Shown one piece after another: positions 5,968-11,371 of a stretch of 13,050 nt of DNA. How positions within the stretch are numbered: position 1 is the first letter of the stretch; every line of letters starts with the position of its first letter. The position numbers and the translations under genes are program-made. The DNA is taken from contig CAMLSI010000094.1 of assembly GCA_946482585.1 (NCBI GenBank), forward strand, positions 1-13,050. Reading direction: 5' to 3'. The stretch is from an uncultured Lysobacteraceae bacterium (GTDB taxonomy: Bacteria > Pseudomonadota > Gammaproteobacteria > Xanthomonadales > Rhodanobacteraceae). Under the pieces are notes generated by a model. The model ran no database searches, was not told the DNA's origin, and saw nothing but the letters and a program-made list of their open reading frames with translations.

Positions 5968-7446
5968 GTGTTGATAGTGCCGTTGCATCGCCCGTTCAAC
6001 CGGGCGAATTTCCCGTTCGCGACGATCGCGCTCGTCGTCGTCAACGTGTTCGTGTTCCTGTTCCTGCAGAGTTCCGACGGCCCCGCCGAGCAGCGCGCGG
6101 CCGCGTACTACGCCGAAACGCGGCTCGGCGACATCGAGCTGCCGCTGTATCGCGAATGGCTGCAGACGCATCCCGATGCGCGTCGCGAGGAATTCCTGAA
6201 AACCACCGGCGAACGCAATTCGAATGCGTTGACTGTGCGCGTGCTGCAGTCCGACGCGGCGTTCGTGCGCGCCTTGCAGACCGATCAGCTCGTCACGCCG
6301 CAGGATCCGCGCCATGCGCAATGGAAGCCGCAGCGCGACGCCTTCGACCGGCTCTGGCAGCAGCAATTCACGCAGCGCCACGTGTTGCGCAATTCGGAGT
6401 TCTCGCCGGCGCGCATCTTCAGTTCGATGTTCCTGCACGGCGGCTTCGGGCATCTGCTCGGCAACATGATCTTCCTCGTCGTGCTGGGCCTGCTCGTCGA
6501 AGGCGCGCTCGGTTCGCTGCTGTTCCTCGGCGTCTATCTGCTCGCGGGCTGCGGCGCCGCATTGACCGCGCTGGGTTATCACTGGGGCGATGCCGGCGGC
6601 ATGCTCGGCGCGTCGGGCGCGATCGCCGGCCTCATGGGCGCCTATTGCGTGCTCTGGGGCATGCGCAAGGTGCGCGTGTTCTGGTGGGCGTTCGTCTTCT
6701 TCGACTACTCCCGCGTCACCGCGCTCTGGCTGCTGCCGTTCTGGCTGGGCTGGGAATTGTTCAACCTCATGGCCAACGCCGATGCCGGCGTCGGCTTCGA
6801 CGCGCATGCGGGCGGCATCGTCAGCGGTGCGTTGCTCGCGCTCGGCGTGCGCGCGCTGGGCTGGGAGCGGCGCGACTTCCTCGACGAGGACGAAAAAGCC
6901 GAGCGCGCGAAGGAAAACGACGATGCGCTCGGCCGCGCGCTGCAACACCTCGGCAAGCTCGAGACGCGACAGGCGCGCGCCCTGCTCGAACCGCTCGACG
7001 CGGCCGGCCCGCCGTCGCTCGACGTGCGCATCGCGCTCTACCGCTGCGCGCGCTACGGCAACGAACTCGGCGCGCTGCGCGGGGCGGTGCAGCGCGTGCT
7101 CGAACTGCCGCTGGTCGACGCCGTATCGGCGCGCAAGGTGAAACAGGTACTCGACGATTTCCGCAAGGTCGACAAGAACGGCCCGGCGCTGACGCCGCCG
7201 CAGCAATTGCAACTCGCGCGCGCCTGGGTGCGTATCGGTGCCGATGCCGACGCCGACGCGCTGATCCGCGATCTCGCGGCGCGCGAAGGCGATACGCCGG
7301 GTGTCGCGGAAACCTGCTGGCAGCTGGCGCAGCGCGCGCGCGAGGGGTCGCCCGAATGGCGCGCGCGGCTCGAACTGATCGCACGGCACTGTCCGCACAG
7401 CGAGCTCGCGCCGAAGGCGACGTTCCTGCTCGCGCAGACGCCGTAG
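5968..7446 (+). CDS. Rhomboid family intramembrane serine protease with C-terminal helical domain
   Basis: Rhomboids cleave membrane proteins within the bilayer. The first membrane segment is at about 15-33. A long loop of about 120 residues follows before the core. H157 (FLHGGF) and H162/N166 (GHLLGN) are the conserved residues of the second core segment. The catalytic serine is S216 in GMLGASGAIAG, and its partner is H280 in DAHAGG. FDYSRVTALWLLPFWLGWE forms a further membrane segment. Residues from about 300 to 492 are soluble and look like helical hairpins (alternating leucine and alanine pairs, TPR-like), rich in charged residues. At 492 aa the protein is far longer than a minimal bacterial rhomboid of about 200-280 aa. 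The GTG start is supported by a ribosome binding site at 5954-5960. It is convergent with the VOC gene, with an 18-bp gap. Substrates are unknown. Confidence 0.92.
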   Translation: MLIVPLHRPFNRANFPFATIALVVVNVFVFLFLQSSDGPAEQRAAAYYAETRLGDIELPLYREWLQTHPDARREEFLKTTGERNSNALTVRVLQSDAAFVRALQTDQLVTPQDPRHAQWKPQRDAFDRLWQQQFTQRHVLRNSEFSPARIFSSMFLHGGFGHLLGNMIFLVVLGLLVEGALGSLLFLGVYLLAGCGAALTALGYHWGDAGGMLGASGAIAGLMGAYCVLWGMRKVRVFWWAFVFFDYSRVTALWLLPFWLGWELFNLMANADAGVGFDAHAGGIVSGALLALGVRALGWERRDFLDEDEKAERAKENDDALGRALQHLGKLETRQARALLEPLDAAGPPSLDVRIALYRCARYGNELGALRGAVQRVLELPLVDAVSARKVKQVLDDFRKVDKNGPALTPPQQLQLARAWVRIGADADADALIRDLAAREGDTPGVAETCWQLAQRAREGSPEWRARLELIARHCPHSELAPKATFLLAQTP

Positions 7447-7464
7447 CGCCCGCACGTCGCGCGC

Positions 7465-7860
7465 TCAGCGCGAGAACTGCGCGAACGTCACGAAGTGGCC
7501 GCCCGGTTCGCGATAGCCGGTCTCGATCGCACCGTAGAACGTGCTGCGGCGTTCGAGCGCGATCTCGCAGCCGGCCAGCGCGGCCTCGACCGCGGCGAGA
7601 TCCTCCACTTCGACGAACAGCCAGGTCTTGTCGCCGTCGAACGCGCGTGCGTACGACGCGGCATCGGCCTCGAGCGAATCGACGGTCTGCAGCATGAGCT
7701 CGACCGAGTCCTTGACGAGAATGACGAAGCCGAGCGCGTCGCTGTGCGGGACCTCGACCGTGACGTCGTATCCGAGCCGGTCGCGCCAGAACTCGAGGCT
7801 GGGCTCGATCGCGTCGACATAGAGGACGGGCGTGCTCTTGCGGATCGCGGGACTCGGCAT
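7465..7860 (-). CDS. VOC superfamily (glyoxalase/bleomycin-resistance-like) protein
   Basis: This 131-residue protein has the two-module vicinal oxygen chelate layout. The first module includes VLYVDAIEPSLEFWRDRLGY and a strand around VELMLQ (E54). The second includes TWLFVEVEDLAAVEAAL and ends with YREPGGHFVTFAQ. This resembles bleomycin-resistance and glyoxalase-like members. The usual first histidine metal ligand is absent (valine at the matching strand), so a metal-free binding role is as likely as catalysis; the substrate cannot be read from the sequence. The start ATG (complement of 7858-7860) is chosen because residues before it do not fit the fold; the minus-strand frame stays open far upstream only as the shadow of the neighbouring transporter gene. 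It is convergent with the rhomboid gene. Confidence 0.83.
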   Translation of the reverse strand: MPSPAIRKSTPVLYVDAIEPSLEFWRDRLGYDVTVEVPHSDALGFVILVKDSVELMLQTVDSLEADAASYARAFDGDKTWLFVEVEDLAAVEAALAGCEIALERRSTFYGAIETGYREPGGHFVTFAQFSR

Positions 7861-8172
7861 GGCGGTTCTCGGGCGTGGGGAATCGGGAATCGTCGAGAGC
7901 GCAGCGGCGCAAAACCCTCCCCATGAAGATGAGGGGGCGCTTCGCCCTCGCGCTGCCGGACACGGCTCCTGCGGCAGACGGAGGCGATGATAGACTCCGC
8001 CGCCTGCCGGCAGCGCGGGGATTTCTGGGCGTCGCCGGCTCGGCATCGTATCGAGGCGTCCCTTGAATCCACCGGGCGGCCGAACACGTGCGCGGCAGAC
8101 GTGGGATGGACAGCAGTGGACAGGAGCGACATCTCGACTCTTGTCCGGAACTTTAAGACGGAGAGCGACGGG
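7861..8172. other. 312-bp non-coding stretch between divergent VOC and CDF genes
   Basis: No credible gene was found. Near the left end is a tandem GGGAATC pair (7878-7891). Then CCCTC (7915-7919), GAGGG (7931-7935) and CCCTC (7945-7949) follow each other, so the middle block could pair with either neighbour; the right-hand pairing extends with CG/CG across a GG bulge and a CTT loop. The + strand frame of the downstream transporter is open back to ATG 7987, but that extra 62-residue stretch does not resemble the family. Divergent promoters must lie here, yet no clear -35/-10 pair was seen. Confidence 0.5.
8160..8165 (+). promoter_or_regulatory. Ribosome binding site fixing the CDF start
   Basis: GGAGAG ends 7 bp before ATG 8173. 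Good match and spacing support this start over the upstream in-frame GTG 8116 and ATG 7987. Confidence 0.55.
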
Positions 8173-9081
8173 ATGGCCGGCAAAGCGGATTCGGTAAAGA
8201 CGATTTTTTACGCCCTGGGCGCGAACTTCGCGATCTTCGTCGCCAAGCTCGTTGCTGCCATCATCACCGGATCGGGCTCGATGCTGGCCGAAGCCGTGCA
8301 TTCGCTGGCTGACTGCGGCAACCAGGGGCTGCTGCTGCTCGGTCTCCGGCGTGCCAAGGCGCCACCCTCGCCGGATTTTCCGCTCGGTTTCGGCAAGGCG
8401 ATCTATTTCTGGTCGTTCCTCGTCGCGCTGATGCTGTTCAGCGTCGGCGGCATGTTTTCGATCTACGAAGGCGTGCACAAGCTGCATGCGCCCGAGCCGC
8501 TGCAATGGGCCTGGCTCGCGGTCGGGGTGCTGACCTTCGGCATCATCGCCGAGTCGCTGTCGATGTGGGGCTGCGTCAAGGAAGTGAACAAGGCGCGCGG
8601 CGACCAGAGCCTCTGGCGCTGGTTCCGCGACAGCCGCCAGAGCGAGCTGATCGTGATCTTCGGCGAAGACCTCGCCGCGCTGCTCGGCCTCGTGTTCGCG
8701 CTGATCGCCGTGCTGCTGACCATGGCCACGGGGAACCCGATGTACGACGCGATCGGCTCCATCGGCATCGGCGTGCTGCTGATCGTGGTCGCGGTGTTCA
8801 TCGCGGTCGAGATCAAGGCGCTCCTGATCGGGCAGGGCGTCGAGCCGCGCCAGAAGGAAGCGATGCTGAAATTCCTGGCCGCGCGCGAGGAGATCAAGCA
8901 GGTCTACAACCTGCTGACCTTGCAGATGGGACCCGACGTCATGGTTGCGATCAAGGCCGAGATGGCGCGCTATCTCGCGCCGCGCGACCTGATCGAGGAC
9001 ATCAATCGCGTCGAGGCCGCGTTCCGCGCGCAATTCCCTGACGTGCGCTGGTGCTTCTTCGAGCCCGACAGTCGCGACTGA
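8173..9081 (+). CDS. Cation diffusion facilitator transporter, ZnT9 (SLC30A9)-like branch
   Basis: CDF proteins export Zn2+ or related divalent metals in exchange for protons. This 302-residue protein has six predicted membrane segments and a C-terminal cytosolic domain. The second segment reads SMLAEAVHSLADCGNQG, giving H43 and D47 as candidate metal ligands. The fifth region reads VIFGEDLAALLGL, with E165 and D166 in place of the usual HxxxD. GNPMYDAIGSIGIGVLL follows. The HSLxDxxNQGLL block, the LGFGKxIYFWS region, the ED-A-A-LG block and the GNP-YD-GS stretch match the ZnT9/SLC30A9 branch more closely than YiiP/FieF. The C-terminal domain ends in RWCFFEPDS. Start ATG 8173 is supported by GGAGAG at 8160-8165. 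Metal specificity cannot be read directly; zinc is the best guess from the family. It is convergent with the SH3-like protein gene. Confidence 0.92.
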   Translation: MAGKADSVKTIFYALGANFAIFVAKLVAAIITGSGSMLAEAVHSLADCGNQGLLLLGLRRAKAPPSPDFPLGFGKAIYFWSFLVALMLFSVGGMFSIYEGVHKLHAPEPLQWAWLAVGVLTFGIIAESLSMWGCVKEVNKARGDQSLWRWFRDSRQSELIVIFGEDLAALLGLVFALIAVLLTMATGNPMYDAIGSIGIGVLLIVVAVFIAVEIKALLIGQGVEPRQKEAMLKFLAAREEIKQVYNLLTLQMGPDVMVAIKAEMARYLAPRDLIEDINRVEAAFRAQFPDVRWCFFEPDSRD

Positions 9082-9084
9082 GCG

Positions 9085-9156
9085 AGACGCGGAAGCCGGA
9101 CTGCGGAAATCTCCGGCGGGTCGGGCGGAGTCTCGGGCGACGCCTGCCCCGCGTCT
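9085..9156. repeat. 8-bp inverted repeat between convergent genes
   Basis: AGACGCGG (9085-9092) and CCGCGTCT (9149-9156) are perfect inverted copies 56 bp apart, bounding most of the 81-bp gap between the CDF stop and the stop of the SH3-like gene. A smaller CCGGA/TCCGG pair (9096-9100, 9112-9116) lies inside. This could be a two-way termination structure, but no T-run is present. Confidence 0.25.
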
Positions 9157-9162
9157 TCGCGT

Positions 9163-9891
9163 TCAGTCGCCGCGGTAGTAGAGGCCGTCCACGATGGTCT
9201 TGCCGTCGGGCTTTCCCGGGATCGAAGCCCAGCCCGTGAGTCCTTCCGGCGTCAGCAGCAGATAGTCGGCGCTGTTGCCGTCGTCGTCGGCACGGTCAAT
9301 GTCGTTGAGCAGCACGGTCACGCGCGTGCCGGACGGAATCTCGATGCCGAGCGGCTCGCCGCCGGGGGTGCGCCTCAGCGGCACCGGCTCGCGCACGATG
9401 CCGCTGATGCCGACGTGCCGCAGCGGCTGCGGCACTTCGACGAACCGGTCCTTTTCCCATCGGTACAGTCTGCGCACATCGTAAAACGTGTTGCTGTGGC
9501 CGCCGACGACGATGCGCGCACCGGGCAGGAACGCGAACTGCGTGCCGGGCGCGGCGAACACGTCGTGTCCGGCGTCGTTCGGGTCGCGCAACAGGCGGCA
9601 GCTCGGATCGGCGCTCGGACCCGAATCGCAGACCAGCGTCAGCGGCGGCAGATCGCCCAGCCGCAGGACCAGCGGCGCCGACGCATAGACGCCGGCCTCT
9701 TCGTATTCCTTCAGCCATGCCGGTGTCGTCGCCTTCTCGGCGCGTTCGCGCGGATACAGCACGGTCACACCTTCGTTCTTCAGTTCGATCTGCGCGAGCT
9801 GCGGGTACGCGGCCGCGAGATCGGCATTGTTCGCCGCCGACGCGGCGGCGGGCAGGACGAGCAGCAGTGCCAGACGCGATGCGAAAGTCAT
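9163..9891 (-). CDS. Exported protein with SH3-like C-terminal domain
   Basis: I do not recognise the full-length family. The N-terminus is a Sec signal peptide (MTFASRLALLLVLPAAASAA) with probable cleavage near residue 20 and no lipobox, so the protein should be periplasmic. Residues about 165-227 look like a bacterial SH3 domain: VREPVPLRRTPGGEPLG, then IPSGTRVTVLL and LLLTPEGLTGWASIPG, the last with the typical G-W pair. The middle region (about 30-160) carries C88 and C98, which could form a disulfide. Bacterial SH3 domains often bind peptidoglycan or peptides, but no catalytic domain is visible here. The gene starts 48 bp after the slp stop on the same strand and is probably the last gene of the cobB-like/slp/SH3 cluster. 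Confidence 0.75.
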   Translation of the reverse strand: MTFASRLALLLVLPAAASAANNADLAAAYPQLAQIELKNEGVTVLYPRERAEKATTPAWLKEYEEAGVYASAPLVLRLGDLPPLTLVCDSGPSADPSCRLLRDPNDAGHDVFAAPGTQFAFLPGARIVVGGHSNTFYDVRRLYRWEKDRFVEVPQPLRHVGISGIVREPVPLRRTPGGEPLGIEIPSGTRVTVLLNDIDRADDDGNSADYLLLTPEGLTGWASIPGKPDGKTIVDGLYYRGD

Positions 9892-9939
9892 GACTTGATT
9901 CCGATCCTTGTTTTCCGATCCGATGGTCGATTGCCGCGA

Positions 9940-10434
9940 TCACAAACGAACGCCGACGCCAATACCGAAGCGCCACTGCGGCCGGTCGAACTGAAAGCCC
10001 GGCGGCCAGCGGTGCACGTGTGCGGCCTCGACCAGCGGAAACACATAGGCATGCTCGCCGACGTGGCCCGCACGCGTGCCCAGGATGCGGCCGGTCAGGG
10101 TGACGAACAGGCCGTCGGGATAGTCGTGGCGCTCCACGTAGCCCGGCAGCACGACGATGAAACGGCCGCGCGTGCCGGCCTCGGGCACGGGGCGCTGCGA
10201 CGCGTCGAGCGGATAGGCGAGCACGCTGACTTCGGTCTGCGTTTCGCGGTTGTCGACGCCGAGGATCATGCCGCCCCAGATGATTTCTGCATCGGCATAG
10301 CGCTCGGGCTCGGCGGCGACTTCGAACGGCTGCACCGGCGTGACCGGCCGGTCCGCGACGACGACCGGGCGCGTCGTACAGGCCGACAGCGCGGCCAGGG
10401 CGATGAGGCAGGGCAACAGTCGGTGACGTTTCAT
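9940..10434 (-). CDS. slp: Slp family outer-membrane lipoprotein
   Basis: The protein starts with a lipoprotein signal (MKRHRLLPCLIALAALSAC) whose lipidated residue is C19. The next residue is threonine, consistent with outer-membrane sorting. The mature part follows the Slp family pattern: FEVAAEPERYADAEIIWGGMI near the N-terminus, then EVSVLAYPLDASQRP, GRFIVVLPGYVERHDYPDG, a FVTLTGRILGTRAG strand, and GEHAYVFPLVEAAHVHRW. Slp of E. coli is induced on carbon starvation and in stationary phase and acid stress; the molecular role is poorly known. The ATG overlaps the stop of the upstream sirtuin gene as ATGA, implying translational coupling. At 164 aa the length is slightly below E. coli Slp (about 188 aa), the difference being at the C-terminus. 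Confidence 0.88.
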   Translation of the reverse strand: MKRHRLLPCLIALAALSACTTRPVVVADRPVTPVQPFEVAAEPERYADAEIIWGGMILGVDNRETQTEVSVLAYPLDASQRPVPEAGTRGRFIVVLPGYVERHDYPDGLFVTLTGRILGTRAGHVGEHAYVFPLVEAAHVHRWPPGFQFDRPQWRFGIGVGVRL

Positions 10435-11174
10435 GCGTCCTCCCAGGCATCGAGTACCGCCGGCATGACGCGGCCGGCGGCTTGCGCGATCGCCAGGTCC
10501 GCGGTCGGCGTCAGCGGCGTGGGCTGCGGGTTGATTTCGGCGAACCAGGCACCGTGACGCTGCGCGAGTGCGGGCAGTCCTGCGGCCGGATAGACCAGCG
10601 CCGATGTGCCGATCGCCAGCACCACGTCAGAGGCTCGAGCGGCATCGTTGGCGCGCTCCAGCGCATCGGCCGGCAGGTTTTCGCCGAACCAGACCACGCC
10701 GGGACGAGCGAGGCCGTCGGCGTGGTGCGGCGAACGCGGCGGTTCGCCCGGATGGGCGCCGAGCCAGGCTGCGTCGATGTCGAGCTTCGTGACCGAGCAG
10801 ATGGTGCGCGCGATCGAGCCGTGCAGCGCGATCACGTCGGCCGAGCCCGCGCGCTGATGCAGGTCGTCGACGTTCTGCGTCACGAGCGTCGTGATGGTAC
10901 GGCGTGCGAGTTCGGCGAGCGCGACGTGCGCCGCGTTCGGCTGCGCCTGCGCGACCTGCTCGCGCCGCCAGGCGTACCAGCGCCAGACCAGCGCGGGATC
11001 GCGCCGGAACGCTTCCGGGGTGGCGAGATCCTCGGGACGAAAGCGCGACCAGAGGCCGCTTTGCGCATCGCGAAACGTCGCGATGCCGGACTCGGCCGAG
11101 ATGCCGGCCCCAGTCAGCACCAGTATCTGCCGGGCCTGCTTCAGGCGCGCGGCGAGTTCGAGCAAGGGTTCCAT
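10431..11174 (-). CDS. cobB: Sirtuin NAD-dependent protein deacylase (CobB-like, class III features)
   Basis: Sirtuins remove acyl groups from lysine using NAD+. With ATG at 11174 the protein has 247 residues. The NAD-binding motifs are GAGISAESG (22-30) with ATFRD, TQNVDDLH (99-106), GTSALVYPAAG (from 189) and N215. The catalytic histidine is H118 in LHGS. Y67 and R70 in WYAWRR match the YxxR pair (SIRT5 Y102/R105) that recognises succinyl and malonyl groups, so desuccinylase activity is likely. The zinc module is degenerate: only C126 (TICSVT) remains of the usual four cysteines, and the second pair is replaced by RSPHHADG. E. coli CobB is also atypical here, so the enzyme may still fold. 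The frame extends upstream to 11270, but those residues do not fit the family. Its stop codon overlaps the slp start (ATGA). Confidence 0.9.
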   Translation of the reverse strand: MEPLLELAARLKQARQILVLTGAGISAESGIATFRDAQSGLWSRFRPEDLATPEAFRRDPALVWRWYAWRREQVAQAQPNAAHVALAELARRTITTLVTQNVDDLHQRAGSADVIALHGSIARTICSVTKLDIDAAWLGAHPGEPPRSPHHADGLARPGVVWFGENLPADALERANDAARASDVVLAIGTSALVYPAAGLPALAQRHGAWFAEINPQPTPLTPTADLAIAQAAGRVMPAVLDAWEDA

Positions 11175-11246
11175 GTGCCGGAGTTTCGCATCCGGCGGCG
11201 CAAGCGCGCATGACGATCCGGTCTCCTTGCATGACTTTCGGCGGTG

Positions 11247-11268
11247 GCCGGCATCCCCGCGTGCCGGC
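11247..11268. repeat. Inverted repeat in the divergent cobB/S46 intergenic region
   Basis: GCCGGCA (11247-11253) and TGCCGGC (11262-11268) form a perfect 7-bp inverted repeat around an 8-base spacer. The 197-bp gap between the divergent sirtuin and S46 peptidase genes should hold both promoters, so this could be an operator, but no clear -35/-10 pair was seen and GC-rich DNA makes such repeats common. Confidence 0.28.
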
Positions 11269-11358
11269 ATAACCGACCGTTGCGTCCGGCGTCGGGCGGT
11301 TCCTGGGGAGGAGCCGGCGATCCTGTGCCTGTCGGTCGCATCCTTTCGAACCTTTTCC

Positions 11359-11363
11359 CGGAG
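11359..11363 (+). promoter_or_regulatory. Ribosome binding site fixing the S46 peptidase GTG start
   Basis: CGGAG ends 8 bp before GTG 11372. It supports that codon rather than GTG 11363, which overlaps the binding site, or ATG 11438, which would remove the signal peptide. Confidence 0.5.
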
Positions 11364-11371
11364 TGCTGCCC

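Noticed and set aside
5863..7455. 530-codon minus-strand open frame opposite the rhomboid gene
   Set aside because: Shadow of the rhomboid frame; the + strand gene has a ribosome binding site, membrane segments and catalytic residues.
5829..7697. 622-codon + strand open frame overlapping the rhomboid gene
   Set aside because: Out of frame with the rhomboid gene and almost entirely arginine/alanine-rich, as expected of a shifted frame in high-GC coding DNA.
7987..8172. 62-residue N-terminal extension of the CDF frame from ATG 7987
   Set aside because: Does not resemble the family and has a weaker initiation context than ATG 8173, which has GGAGAG at proper spacing.
7861..9033. Upstream extension of the VOC frame on the minus strand (total 522 codons)
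   Set aside because: The extension is antisense to the CDF transporter and unlike any VOC protein; the domain starts at the ATG complementary to 7858-7860.
9415..10557. 380-codon + strand open frame opposite the slp and SH3-like genes
   Set aside because: Shadow frame; the minus-strand genes carry signal peptides, a lipobox and family motifs.
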